From assembly GCF_019636075.1 (NCBI RefSeq), contig NZ_JAHBYG010000005.1:62001-126000 (forward strand): a DNA stretch of 64,000 nucleotides, given 5' to 3'. This stretch comes from Ferrovibrio sp. GTDB lineage: Bacteria > Pseudomonadota > Alphaproteobacteria > Ferrovibrionales > Ferrovibrionaceae. The translations under genes and the position numbers were made by a program. Of this stretch, positions 1 through 8,301 are shown in pieces. The first letter of the stretch is position 1; each line of letters begins with the position of its first letter. The notes under the pieces were generated by a model that saw only the letters and a list, made by a program, of their open reading frames with translations, made no database searches and had not been told where the DNA came from.

Positions 1-1
1 T

Positions 2-1912
2 GTGGAATTGGAAGACCTGCCGGCAGTCTACGATCCCGAGGAAGCCCTCACCAATGCCATTCTGGTGCATCCTGACTGGCAGGATTTTAAAGTGCTGCCG
101 ATTCTGGTGCGTGACGGGAACATGACCGCCCGCACCAGAATGATTACCGGCGATGCGGATGCCGCTTTTGCCAACGCCTATCGCGTTTACGAGCACCGCT
201 TCAAAACCGCCCTTCAGCATCCCGGCTATACCGAGCCACGCGCTTCCGTGGCCGACTGGGATGCCAATGGCAATGTAACGGTGTGGACCAACACGCAATT
301 GCCCTTCGACACCCAGACTACCCTGTCGGAAATCTTGGACCTGCCGGTGAGCCGCGTGCGCGTGATCGTACCGGGGATTGGCGGCGGATTCGGCGGCAAA
401 CTGCGTATCGGCGTGGAACATTATGCCGCGCTGCTGGCACGCAACACCGCGCGGCCGGTGCGGGTGCTTTCCACCAGCGAGGAAGAGCTCATCGCCGCCA
501 CGCCGCGCCAATCGGCCGTGGTGCATCTGAAAACCGCCGTCGACCGCGATGGAAAATTGCTGGGGCGGCAGGGTCGCATCATCGTGGATTGCGGTGCCTT
601 TGCCGGCTCCGGCCCGGCGATGGCATCGGTTTCACTGCAGGTTCTGGCCGGCCCCTACCGTAATGGCACCCTGGCGCTGGAAGGCATCGCCGTCTACACC
701 AACAAGGTGCCAGCCGGTTCCTTCCGCGCGCCGGCAGGGCCGATGGCGAATTTCGCTGTCGAATCCCAGATGGATATCATCGCCGAGGATCTGGGGATCG
801 ACCCGCTGGAATTGCGGCTGCGCAATATCGTGCATGAGGGCGACAAAGGCCCCAGCGGCGAAGAGCTGAAATCGGTGAGCGTTGAGGAATGCCTGCGCAA
901 GGCCGCCGCCGCCATCGGCTGGCATGACCGCAAGCCCGCGCCCGGACGCGGCAAAGGCATTGCCTGTTCCTGGTGGATGACCACCGGCGGCTCGTCGGGC
1001 GTATATGTGAAAATCGATCCCGATGGCACCGCCACACTGGTAAGCGGCGCGGTGGAAATCGGCACGGCGGCGTTGACCGGGGCCAGCCAAGTGCTGGCCG
1101 AAGCCCTGTCGCTGGATTTAGACGACATCAAGGTGGCCGGCGTGGATACCCAGACCTCGCCCTACGATTATGGCGCCCAGGGCAGCCGCACTGCCTTTTC
1201 GGTGGGCAATGCCTGCCTGGCCGCCGCAGCCGACCTGCGCCAGCAGCTTTTCGAGCTGGCCGCCAAGCAATGGAATATCACCACCGACGGCATGGAACTG
1301 CGCGACAAGCAGGTGATCGCCGGCAATAAAACGATTGCCATTGCCGAGCTGGCCCGCCTTTCGCGGCTAAGCGGGGGCGGCCTGATCGCGCATGGCACGG
1401 CCAATTCGCCCGGCCCCGCCTTTGATCCCGGCCGGGTGGAGAACCATATGCTGCCGGCCTGGAACACCCCCAGTTTTCATGCCCAGGCGGCGGACCTTTC
1501 TGTAGATAGTGAGACAGGGGCGGTCAGTATCAACCGCTACGTGGTAGCCCAGGATGTTGGCTTCGCCATCAACCCCACCTATATTGAGGGGCAGATCGAA
1601 GGCGGCGTATCCCAGGGTATCGGCCAGGCCTTATCGGAGGAAATCGTCTATCAGAATGGCCGCGTGATGAACGCCAATCTGACCGACTACAAGATGCCAA
1701 CGGCCATGGATGTGCCGGAGATCGAGTGTATTCTGGTGCAATCCGCCTCGGCGGCGGGGCCGTTCGGCGCCAAGGGCGTGGGCGAACCGCCCTGCATCCA
1801 CCCGCCCGCCGCGCTTGCCAATGCCATCGCCGCGGCAACCGGGGCCCGGATGCATAGCCTGCCGATGACGGCAGAAAAGATCGTCAAGGAGTTGCGCAGC
1901 GCACGGGAATGA
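2..1912 (+). CDS. Xanthine dehydrogenase family molybdopterin-binding (large) subunit, 5' truncated by window edge
   Basis: The frame is open from the window edge, so the N-terminal part (about 100 or more residues compared with the usual 750-800) lies outside. Molybdenum-hydroxylase large-subunit signatures are visible: GIGGGFGGKLRIG near residue 125, the substrate-side loop SFRAPAGPMANFAVES near 245, the GSRTAFSVGNA segment, and the C-terminal KGVGEPP that carries the family's catalytic glutamate. The enzyme would hydroxylate a carbon of an aldehyde or N-heterocycle using water and a molybdopterin cofactor. The loop is not the AYRCSFR of CO dehydrogenase, so a CO oxidase is unlikely. It overlaps the next gene by ATGA. 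FAD and 2Fe-2S partners, if adjacent, are upstream of the window. The family is certain; the substrate is unknown. Confidence 0.92.
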   Translation: MELEDLPAVYDPEEALTNAILVHPDWQDFKVLPILVRDGNMTARTRMITGDADAAFANAYRVYEHRFKTALQHPGYTEPRASVADWDANGNVTVWTNTQLPFDTQTTLSEILDLPVSRVRVIVPGIGGGFGGKLRIGVEHYAALLARNTARPVRVLSTSEEELIAATPRQSAVVHLKTAVDRDGKLLGRQGRIIVDCGAFAGSGPAMASVSLQVLAGPYRNGTLALEGIAVYTNKVPAGSFRAPAGPMANFAVESQMDIIAEDLGIDPLELRLRNIVHEGDKGPSGEELKSVSVEECLRKAAAAIGWHDRKPAPGRGKGIACSWWMTTGGSSGVYVKIDPDGTATLVSGAVEIGTAALTGASQVLAEALSLDLDDIKVAGVDTQTSPYDYGAQGSRTAFSVGNACLAAAADLRQQLFELAAKQWNITTDGMELRDKQVIAGNKTIAIAELARLSRLSGGGLIAHGTANSPGPAFDPGRVENHMLPAWNTPSFHAQAADLSVDSETGAVSINRYVVAQDVGFAINPTYIEGQIEGGVSQGIGQALSEEIVYQNGRVMNANLTDYKMPTAMDVPEIECILVQSASAAGPFGAKGVGEPPCIHPPAALANAIAAATGARMHSLPMTAEKIVKELRSARE

Positions 1913-2142
1913 TCCATATCGAAGTGAACATGCACGGCAATCTGCGGCGGTTTCTGCCGGATGGCGTGTCGTCGATGCAGCTAGCGCTGCCCGACAACAC
2001 GGATATCGGCCAGGTGATCCAGCGGTTGCGTGCACAACACGACATATGGGTCGCGTCGATCGATAACGAGGCCGTGCCGCTTTCCACCCGGCTGCACGAC
2101 GGCGCATCGGTGGATTTCTTTCCGCATCTGGAAGGCGGCTAG
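1909..2142 (+). CDS. MoaD/ThiS family sulfur-carrier-like protein
   Basis: A 77-residue protein with the beta-grasp pattern of the MoaD/ThiS family and an intact C-terminal diglycine (PHLEGG). In this family the terminal glycine is adenylated and thiocarboxylated to donate sulfur, as for molybdopterin synthase. The start overlaps the stop of the molybdenum hydroxylase gene (ATGA), which suggests translational coupling, so a link to the neighbouring molybdoenzyme is reasonable. It also sits directly before the F420 genes. No MoaE or ThiG partner is visible, so whether it is a true carrier or a paralogue of unknown role cannot be decided. Confidence 0.8.
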   Translation: MIHIEVNMHGNLRRFLPDGVSSMQLALPDNTDIGQVIQRLRAQHDIWVASIDNEAVPLSTRLHDGASVDFFPHLEGG

Positions 2143-2165
2143 GCCCTGGATCTTCGAGGCTTTGC

Positions 2166-2933
2166 ATGTCGCGTCGCATGCTGCTTACCGCGCTGGCCGG
2201 CCTGCCCAGCATCAAGCGCGGCGACGACCTGCCCGCCCTGATCATCGCTGCCATGGCACGCGAAACTATCGCGGCCGAAGATGGCGATATTCTTGTGCTG
2301 GCGCAGAAGATCGTATCCAAATCCGAAGGCCGGCAAGTCTGGCTGCGCGATGTGACGCCTGGACCGCGCGCCATCCAGATGGCGGAAGAAACCAAGAAAG
2401 ACCCCAGGGTTGTTGAATTGATCCTGCAGGAATCCAGCGCCGTGCTGCGTTGCCACTTCGGCGTGATCGTGGTGGAGCATAAAAGCGGCCTGGTGATGGC
2501 CAATGCCGGCATCGATGCCTCCAACGTGGATGATGCAGCGGAAGATGAAAGCGTGCTGCTGCTGCCCGAGGATGCCGATGCCAGTGCTACGCGCCTGCGT
2601 GCCACCTTGCGCGAAAAATTGGGCTGCGATATCGGCATCGTGATCAACGACAGTTTCGGCCGCGCCTGGCGCAATGGCACCATCGGTACTGCCATTGGAT
2701 TATCCGGCCCGCCCGGCTTGTGGGACATGCGCGGCCTGCCCGACCGCAATGGCCGCCTGCTGCGCCATACCGAAGTGGCGATTGCCGACGAACTGGCTGC
2801 CGCCGCATCGCTGGTCATGGGACAGGGCGCGGAAGGCCTGCCGGTGGTGCATGTGCGCGGCTTTCCGCTGGCTTTCCGGCAAAGCAGCCTGCGCGAATTG
2901 CTGCGCGACGCCAGCCATGACATGTTTCGCTGA
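2166..2933 (+). CDS. cofE: Coenzyme F420-0:L-glutamate ligase (CofE)
   Basis: A 255-residue protein matching CofE/FbiB-N, which adds gamma-linked glutamates to F420-0 using GTP. Family stretches include LAQKIVSKSEGR (about residues 45-56), GLVMANAGIDASNVD, VINDSFGRAWRNGTIGTAIG and HTEVAIADELAAAASLVMGQ. The length fits a stand-alone CofE, without the C-terminal nitroreductase-like domain found in actinobacterial FbiB. GAGG six bases before the ATG supports this start. It is followed by cofD and cofC in the same direction with very short gaps, a typical F420 maturation operon. Confidence 0.95.
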   Translation: MSRRMLLTALAGLPSIKRGDDLPALIIAAMARETIAAEDGDILVLAQKIVSKSEGRQVWLRDVTPGPRAIQMAEETKKDPRVVELILQESSAVLRCHFGVIVVEHKSGLVMANAGIDASNVDDAAEDESVLLLPEDADASATRLRATLREKLGCDIGIVINDSFGRAWRNGTIGTAIGLSGPPGLWDMRGLPDRNGRLLRHTEVAIADELAAAASLVMGQGAEGLPVVHVRGFPLAFRQSSLRELLRDASHDMFR

Positions 2934-2951
2934 CATGATGGAACCCGCAGC

Positions 2952-3884
2952 ATGATTGCCGCCCTTGCCGGCGGCGTGGGCGGCGCCAAACTGGCGCGCG
3001 GATTGGCGCATCTGCTGGGCGGCGAAGTATCGGTGATCGTGAATACCGGCGATGATTTCGATCATTTCGACCTGCGCATCTGCCCGGATATCGATACCGT
3101 GACCTACACATTGGCCGGCCGCGCCAATCCGGAAACCGGCTGGGGCCAGGCCGGCGAAAGCTGGAATTTCATGGATCAGATGGCCGCGCTTGGCGGCGAG
3201 GATTGGTTCAAGCTGGGCGACCGCGATCTGGCCCTGCATGTGCTGCGCACCCGCCTGCTGCGGCAAGGCATGCGCCTCACCGAGGTAACGCAGCGGATTG
3301 CCGCAAGCTTCGGGATTTCTGCCGCCCTGCTGCCGATGACTGACGATGCCCTGCACACCAAGGTGCGAAGCGCCGAAGGCCTGCTGGATTTTCAGGAGTA
3401 TTTCGTGCGCCGGCGCTGTGAAGTGGCCGTGCAAGGTGTGATCTTCGCCGGCGCGGATACAGCGCGCGCCACGCCCGAGGCCATGGCTGCGCTGGATCGC
3501 GCCGAAGCGATCATAATCTGCCCCTCCAATCCTTATCTCAGCATCGACCCGATCCTGGCCATCGCGGATTTGCGCAGGCGCCTGACCGGCAAACGCGTAC
3601 CGCGCGTGGCGGTTTCCCCGATCATTGGCGGCCAGGCCGTGAAAGGCCCGGCGGCCAAAATGATGCGTGAATTAGGCCATACTGTTTCCAGCCTGGGCGT
3701 GGCCCATAAATATCAAGGCTTGGCCGATGCCCTGGTGATCGATACCGCCGATGCCGCCTTGCAGCCAGATATCGAGGCTTTGGGCCTGCGCGTAATGGTG
3801 ACCAACACATTGATGCGATCGGCAGAGGACAGTGCCGCCCTGGCGGCGAGCGTGCTGGATTTTGCGCATAGCCTGCGGCGCTGA
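2952..3884 (+). CDS. cofD: 2-phospho-L-lactate (or 3-phosphoglycerate) transferase CofD
   Basis: A 310-residue CofD-family protein. It transfers a phospho-hydroxyacid from its GDP-activated form to the Fo deazaflavin, giving F420-0 or a variant. Visible signatures are the N-terminal AALAGGVGGAKLARGL, VIVNTGDDFDHFDLRICPDIDT, the MTDDALHTKV segment and ICPSNPYLSIDPIL. The order cofE-cofD-cofC with 18 and 2 bp gaps indicates one transcript. Whether the side chain derives from lactate, PEP or 3-phosphoglycerate cannot be read from sequence alone; some proteobacterial F420 systems use 3-phosphoglycerate. Confidence 0.95.
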   Translation: MIAALAGGVGGAKLARGLAHLLGGEVSVIVNTGDDFDHFDLRICPDIDTVTYTLAGRANPETGWGQAGESWNFMDQMAALGGEDWFKLGDRDLALHVLRTRLLRQGMRLTEVTQRIAASFGISAALLPMTDDALHTKVRSAEGLLDFQEYFVRRRCEVAVQGVIFAGADTARATPEAMAALDRAEAIIICPSNPYLSIDPILAIADLRRRLTGKRVPRVAVSPIIGGQAVKGPAAKMMRELGHTVSSLGVAHKYQGLADALVIDTADAALQPDIEALGLRVMVTNTLMRSAEDSAALAASVLDFAHSLRR

Positions 3885-3886
3885 CC

Positions 3887-4507
3887 ATGGCAGCTCGCGC
3901 CCCTGCGCCCCTGATCCTGATTCCCTGCCGCTCCCTACGCTCAGGCAAAAGCAGATTGGCGGGCATTCTGTCTGAGCAGCAGCGCCATGCGCTCTGCCGC
4001 GATTTCTTGCAGCGCACGTTGCAACTGGCCTTGCAGGTAACAAGCGCCGGCGATATCCGCCTGGTTTCCGCCGATACCGAAGCCGCCATATTGGCAGCCG
4101 GCCTGGGCATTGCCTGCATGCAGGACGGCAATGCAGGCCTTAATCCCGCACTCAGCCAGGCCGTGCGGCTATGGCACCGGCAGCGCGGCGATTTCGATGC
4201 GCAGACCCTGCTGATTCTGCCGATCGATCTGGTGAATGCGGATGCCGATGCCGTGCAGGCTCTGCTGGCATTGCCGGGCGATGTGGCATTGGCGCCCGAT
4301 CTGGCCGAGCAAGGCACCAATGCGTTGCGCTTAACCGGGCGAGCGGCGCAGGATTTTCGGTTTCAATTCGGCGAGGGCAGCTTTGCCAAGCATGAAATCG
4401 AAGCCGGGCGGCTCGGGCTGCGCCTGAATATCCTGCGCGATGCACGCCTCGGCTTCGATCTGGACAGCCCGGCTGATCATGCCGCCTGGGCCGGACGCGG
4501 GATTTAA
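3887..4507 (+). CDS. cofC: 2-phospho-L-lactate guanylyltransferase (CofC)
   Basis: A 206-residue nucleotidyltransferase of the CofC family, which makes the GDP-activated precursor used by CofD. It starts two bases after the cofD stop. Recognisable segments are LILIPCRSLRSGKSRLAGIL at the N-terminus, LLILPIDLVNADADAVQALL near residues 105-125, GTNALRLTG and the FGEGSFAKHEIEA segment. The 3' end overlaps the stop of the convergent VOC gene by 4 bp. The Fo synthase genes (fbiC or cofG/cofH) are not in this window, so they must be elsewhere if F420 is made. Confidence 0.92.
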   Translation: MAARAPAPLILIPCRSLRSGKSRLAGILSEQQRHALCRDFLQRTLQLALQVTSAGDIRLVSADTEAAILAAGLGIACMQDGNAGLNPALSQAVRLWHRQRGDFDAQTLLILPIDLVNADADAVQALLALPGDVALAPDLAEQGTNALRLTGRAAQDFRFQFGEGSFAKHEIEAGRLGLRLNILRDARLGFDLDSPADHAAWAGRGI

Positions 4508-4905
4508 AAATCCAGCGGCTCTTCGCAGAGCTCGATGATGTTGCCTTCCGGATCCATGAATTGCGCGATCCAGCCCTTTTGCGGCTCGCCCGGCGCGCCC
4601 ACCGTGGGCTTGATGCCGGAAATGCATTGGCCGCCACGGCTTTCGATAGCCGCCACCTCGGCCTTGATATCCTCCACATGGAAGGAAATCAGCACCTTGT
4701 TGCGCTGCCAGCCACGGGCATCGTCCATCACATCGGGGCCGTTATCCAGTTTGCCCATCAATTCCAACCGGCAATGGCCGGTATCGAATACCACGATCTG
4801 CGGACGCACGCTTTTCAGCGTCAGGCGCAGCACGTCTTCATAGAACGGCCGCACCTTGTTCACGTCCTTCACGTAGATCAGTACCCAACTAAGCGGACCG
4901 ATCAT
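4504..4905 (-). CDS. VOC (glyoxalase/dioxygenase fold) family protein, copy 1
   Basis: A 133-residue single-domain vicinal-oxygen-chelate protein. It opens with WVLIYVKDVNKVRPFYEDVL and closes with QFMDPEGNIIELCE, the conserved last strand of VOC enzymes that usually carries a metal-ligand glutamate. The gene lies three bases downstream of a second VOC gene (4909-5307), and by eye the two products match at about three quarters of positions, so this is a tandem duplication. Possible roles are ring-cleavage dioxygenase, lyase, isomerase or resistance protein; none can be chosen from sequence. Both are separated from the upstream oxygenase operon by a terminator-like hairpin. Confidence 0.85.
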   Translation of the reverse strand: MIGPLSWVLIYVKDVNKVRPFYEDVLRLTLKSVRPQIVVFDTGHCRLELMGKLDNGPDVMDDARGWQRNKVLISFHVEDIKAEVAAIESRGGQCISGIKPTVGAPGEPQKGWIAQFMDPEGNIIELCEEPLDF

Positions 4906-4908
4906 GTT

Positions 4909-5307
4909 TCACTCCTTCAATTGGCAAATTTCAACGATGTTACCCTCGGGATCCATGAATTGCGCAAGCCAGCCATTGGGCGGTTCGCCCGGCGCACCCA
5001 TGGTGGGCCGGATGCCGGAAATGCAGGGCGCGCCGCGGCTTTCCACAGCGGCCACGGCAGCATTGATATCCTGCACCCGGAAGGAGATCAGCACTTTGTT
5101 ACGCTGCCACCCCCGGGCATCGTCCATCGCATCGGGGCCGTTATTCAGCGTGCTATCCATCAATTGCAGCGTACAGCGGCCGGTTTTGAACACGATGATC
5201 TTAGGCCGCACGCTTTTCAGCGGCAGCTGCAATACATCCTCATAGAATGGCCGGACCTTATTCAGGTCTTTCACATAGATCAGAATCCAACTGAGCGGAC
5301 CGATCAT
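4909..5307 (-). CDS. VOC family protein, copy 2 (tandem paralogue)
   Basis: A 132-residue VOC-fold protein almost collinear with the downstream copy. Both share the N-terminal MIGPLSW, the MDDARGWQRNKVLISF block and the C-terminal QFMDPEGNI. Differences are spread along the protein rather than clustered, so both copies look functional. It is the first gene of the pair, with an 85 bp leader that begins after a GC-rich hairpin. The substrate is unknown. Confidence 0.85.
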   Translation of the reverse strand: MIGPLSWILIYVKDLNKVRPFYEDVLQLPLKSVRPKIIVFKTGRCTLQLMDSTLNNGPDAMDDARGWQRNKVLISFRVQDINAAVAAVESRGAPCISGIRPTMGAPGEPPNGWLAQFMDPEGNIVEICQLKE

Positions 5308-5351
5308 GTTTCTCTCCCCAGACGACGAATGGAATTCCTGGCGGTAGATAG

Positions 5352-5385
5352 AAAATGGGCGCCGCTCCCATCAGGCGCGGCGCCC
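5352..5385 (-). terminator. Rho-independent terminator after the ABC binding-protein gene
   Basis: On the minus strand a 9-bp perfect stem (GGGCGCCGC / GCGGCGCCC at 5357-5365 and 5377-5385) with an 11-base loop is followed by ATTTTC. It lies just after the stop of the substrate-binding-protein gene. The U-tract is short, so termination may be partial. It separates the oxygenase operon from the VOC pair. Confidence 0.6.
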
Positions 5386-5392
5386 AGCTTGT

Positions 5393-6406
5393 TCAGTTCG
5401 GCACGAACTGGTTGGTGAAGTAATCTTCGGGCTTGGAGCCCGCTTTGATCACACCGGCTTCCTCGGAAACCTTCAGGCCGGCGGCCCAATCGTCAGGCGA
5501 CTGCCAGAACAGCGGCTTGCCGGCAGTGGCAGGCGTATCCATGTAGGGGATAACGGCCAGCATCTGCTGCTTCACGTATTCGGGCCGGATATTGGCCTGC
5601 GGGCGATTCTTGATCAGGGCCGCCACGGCTTCGTCGACCAGCGACTGATCCTTGATGCCAGCCCAGCTCTTCTGCAGGGCCTTGGTGAAGCCGGCAATCG
5701 CCTTGCTCTTGCCCTTGATGGCATCTTCGCTGGCGATCACACCGAAGCCGGGCAGCGGCAACTTGTAATCGGCAAACAGAATGCCTTTGGAGAGACGCGG
5801 AATCGCATCGATGGTGTAGATCGGGATCGGCACGAACATGCCATCGCCCTTGCCGCCCAGATAGGTGGAAACCTTGGCGCCGATATCCAGGCTGCTGAGG
5901 CGGACCTTGCTCTTGTCCACGCCATTCAGCTTGAACCACATGTCGATATAGAGGGTTTCGACCGACGTGGGCGAGAAATAGATTTCCTTGCCCTCGAAAT
6001 CCTTGGGCGTGGTCATCGGGCTGTTGCGATCCACCAGCACGCCCATGTCGCTCTTGCGGAGCACACCGGCGATACCCTTGATCTTCATGCCCTTGTCGCG
6101 CGCCACCATGGCGGAGGCATAGCTGACATAACCGAGATCGTATTTGCCGCCATCGACCAGCTGCACGGTGACCGCGCCGCCATTGCCGTCATCCATGGCT
6201 ACATCCACGCCATTCTCGGCAAACCAGCCCTTTTCCTTGGCCAGATAGAACGGGCCATGCGAACCATAGGGCAGGAAGTCGAAGCGGAGCGTGAGCTTCT
6301 CTTGAGCGGCGGCCGGCGCGGCCGCGGCTGCGAACAATCCAGCGGCAGCCAACGCCGTGGACAGCAGACCCCGATACTTCCGGGGCAGGGAAATCCATTT
6401 TTTCAT
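5393..6406 (-). CDS. ABC transporter substrate-binding protein, NitT/TauT (SsuA/THI5-like) family
   Basis: A 337-residue periplasmic binding protein with an N-terminal signal peptide (basic KKWISLPRKYR, an Ala/Leu-rich core and an AAAQEK cleavage region near residue 35). It then shows LRFDFLPYGSHGPFYLAKEKGWF, typical of THI5/NMT1-like proteins. It would capture a small organic substrate for import. No ATPase or permease is adjacent; it is the last gene of the Rieske oxygenase operon. An ATPase/permease pair without a binding protein lies at 27697-29360, a plausible partner. Its leader resembles that of the binding protein at 33488-34501. Confidence 0.9.
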   Translation of the reverse strand: MKKWISLPRKYRGLLSTALAAAGLFAAAAAPAAAQEKLTLRFDFLPYGSHGPFYLAKEKGWFAENGVDVAMDDGNGGAVTVQLVDGGKYDLGYVSYASAMVARDKGMKIKGIAGVLRKSDMGVLVDRNSPMTTPKDFEGKEIYFSPTSVETLYIDMWFKLNGVDKSKVRLSSLDIGAKVSTYLGGKGDGMFVPIPIYTIDAIPRLSKGILFADYKLPLPGFGVIASEDAIKGKSKAIAGFTKALQKSWAGIKDQSLVDEAVAALIKNRPQANIRPEYVKQQMLAVIPYMDTPATAGKPLFWQSPDDWAAGLKVSEEAGVIKAGSKPEDYFTNQFVPN

Positions 6407-6412
6407 ACTCGT

Positions 6413-6437
6413 CCTCCTGTTAAGCGGTTTGCGTTTT
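6413..6437 (-). promoter_or_regulatory. Leader element shared with the other ABC binding-protein gene
   Basis: In mRNA sense the element is AAAACGCAAAC, 6 nt, ACAGGAGG, 6 nt, ATG. The same 11-mer and 8-mer with identical spacings occur before the binding-protein gene at 34501. The ACAGGAGG part is the Shine-Dalgarno sequence. The upstream 11-mer is not needed for ribosome binding and may be a duplicated leader or a binding site for a small RNA or protein. Confidence 0.5.
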
Positions 6438-6523
6438 CAATTCACTCTGGACGCTTGGTCCCTAGAGAACTCGTTTTTCTTTTTCTTGCCCTTTATTGCC
6501 AGGACTGTTGCACCGCGCGGCCC

Positions 6524-7039
6524 TTACACCGGGAAAACCACGCAATTGGATACGATCACGCTATCGAAGATGCAGTGGCGTTCGGCCAACAGCAGACTGC
6601 CATCGGGTTGCAGGCGGAACTTGTCCATATAACGGCCGGCCTGCAGCAGCTTGGTGGGTTCATCCACCAGCGTTTCCAGGATGGTGTAATTGGCCTCGGC
6701 CGTTGCATGCGTGCCGTCGAAACCGGTAACCCGCACTAAGCTGACATGATGCTGCACATAGCGCGGCGCATACATCTCGGTGTGTTTGATTGCATAGGCA
6801 CGATCCTTGAACATGCCCATGCCCTGGCAAAGCATCAGGCAGAGCGGCATGCCGGCTTCGTGGTTATCCCGTGCAATCACGCGATATAACGCATCATCGG
6901 TGAAGAAATTCGGCCATTTCTCGATATCGCCACGATCCAGCTCAGCGGCATAATCGCAGTGAAAATCCTCAATGGCGGCGCGCAATTCGCGCAACGTGGC
7001 CTTATCGGCGACATTTGGGGCAGCGGCTTGCATGATCAC
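6524..7039 (-). CDS. Aromatic-ring-hydroxylating dioxygenase beta subunit
   Basis: A 171-residue SnoaL/NTF2-like small subunit of a ring-hydroxylating dioxygenase. It has the family pattern of an N-terminal helix with YAAELDRGDIEKWPNFFTDD, then YVQHHVSLVRVTGF and TILETLVDEPTKLLQAGRYMD. The subunit is structural, supporting an alpha3beta3 hexamer. It overlaps the alpha-subunit gene by 4 bp (stop/start), so the two are made together. The substrate is set by the alpha subunit and is unknown. Confidence 0.9.
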   Translation of the reverse strand: MIMQAAAPNVADKATLRELRAAIEDFHCDYAAELDRGDIEKWPNFFTDDALYRVIARDNHEAGMPLCLMLCQGMGMFKDRAYAIKHTEMYAPRYVQHHVSLVRVTGFDGTHATAEANYTILETLVDEPTKLLQAGRYMDKFRLQPDGSLLLAERHCIFDSVIVSNCVVFPV

Positions 7040-8301
7040 AGCCCCATCACTTCGCGGTAATGCTTGTACATCGAACGGATGGCGCGATCGGTGATCACGG
7101 TATCCATCGGCTCCACGTCCTTGCCCAGCGAGGCAACGCCATGGCGGGGCAGCGAACGCTTGATGCCATCCTGCACGAAGCGCAACGCCTCGTTATCGTC
7201 GATGCCCAGGAAACCGCCAGGCCCGAAGATGTTGTTCTGGCGCAGCCGATGCTGCTCCAGCTCCGGACTGTCGTCTTCATAACCGAAGGCGGTCCAGACC
7301 AGCATGAACTCGTTCGGCCCTTGGGGCACGATCATGCGCAGCGAGAGGATATTGAGCTGGCGGATCAGAATCAGGTTCGGCCAGATCGTGATCGCGCTGC
7401 TGGTCCAGGGCGAATCGAATTCCTTGTTGAATTCAAGGATGCTGGGATCGGCCAGCTGCATCGCCGCCTTGAAAGAGCGGATTTCCGCCTTGCTGGCGTC
7501 GTTATCCGGCCGGCCTTCCGGCTTGGCATTCAGCAATGCCGAATGGCGGCCATCCTTGTCAGCCACGATGCCGGTCTTATTGCCGGCAACGAACAGGCCG
7601 AAAGTGGTGAGATAGGTATGCAGCAATGTGGCGTGGTAGGGATCTTTCAGGTTTTCCTGATAGAGCTTCCAATTGCCCTGCAGCACATTCCGATGGATCC
7701 CCAGCATCTTCAGCTTGCGACCGGAGAAGATCGTGGTGAATTCGCCGTACAATTCCGGGCCGAGATAATCTTCCAGCGAAGGCATATCCTGACTGAAAGA
7801 CGCGAAGATCGCACCGCCCAGCACCGTGACATTCAGGCTGCGCAGATTATGGTCGGAGAGATTGAAGTCCTCCGGATACCCGCCCTTGCCATCTACGCCG
7901 TTGCGGAACGGCACCCCGGCCAGCTTGCCGGTAAGATCGTAGGTCCAGTGATGATACGGGCAGACGAAGCTGCGCGAATTGCCGCGATAGCTCTTGCAGA
8001 ATTCCGCACCGCGATGCGCGCAGCGATTCTCGAATACGCGCACCTGCTCGCGCAGGTCGCGCACCACGATCACCGGCACCGAACCGACATAGGAGCGGAT
8101 GAAATCGCCGCGCTTGGGGATTTCAACCTCAAGCCCGACATAATTCCAGGTCGCGCCCTGGAAAATGCGCTTCTGCTCCAGCTCGTAAACGCGCGGATCG
8201 GTATAGATCCAATCCGGGATATCGCCTGACTTTTCCGGCCAGATCAGATCTGGCAATTCGTGGTTAGGCGCAGCATTTTGGGGGATGGCTTGAACTGTCA
8301 T
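7036..8301 (-). CDS. Rieske aromatic-ring-hydroxylating dioxygenase alpha subunit
   Basis: A 421-residue oxygenase large subunit. The Rieske 2Fe-2S ligands are seen as C94-A-H96 (CAHRGAEF) and C114-P-Y-H117 (CPYHHW). The mononuclear-iron region follows with NLKDPYHATLLHTYL. It inserts one or both oxygen atoms into an aromatic ring. It overlaps both the beta-subunit gene and the upstream flavoprotein gene by 4 bp. No ferredoxin or Rieske reductase gene lies in the operon, so the electron donor must be elsewhere. The short insertion pattern resembles salicylate/anthranilate-type oxygenases, but that is only a guess. Confidence 0.93.
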   Translation of the reverse strand: MTVQAIPQNAAPNHELPDLIWPEKSGDIPDWIYTDPRVYELEQKRIFQGATWNYVGLEVEIPKRGDFIRSYVGSVPVIVVRDLREQVRVFENRCAHRGAEFCKSYRGNSRSFVCPYHHWTYDLTGKLAGVPFRNGVDGKGGYPEDFNLSDHNLRSLNVTVLGGAIFASFSQDMPSLEDYLGPELYGEFTTIFSGRKLKMLGIHRNVLQGNWKLYQENLKDPYHATLLHTYLTTFGLFVAGNKTGIVADKDGRHSALLNAKPEGRPDNDASKAEIRSFKAAMQLADPSILEFNKEFDSPWTSSAITIWPNLILIRQLNILSLRMIVPQGPNEFMLVWTAFGYEDDSPELEQHRLRQNNIFGPGGFLGIDDNEALRFVQDGIKRSLPRHGVASLGKDVEPMDTVITDRAIRSMYKHYREVMGL

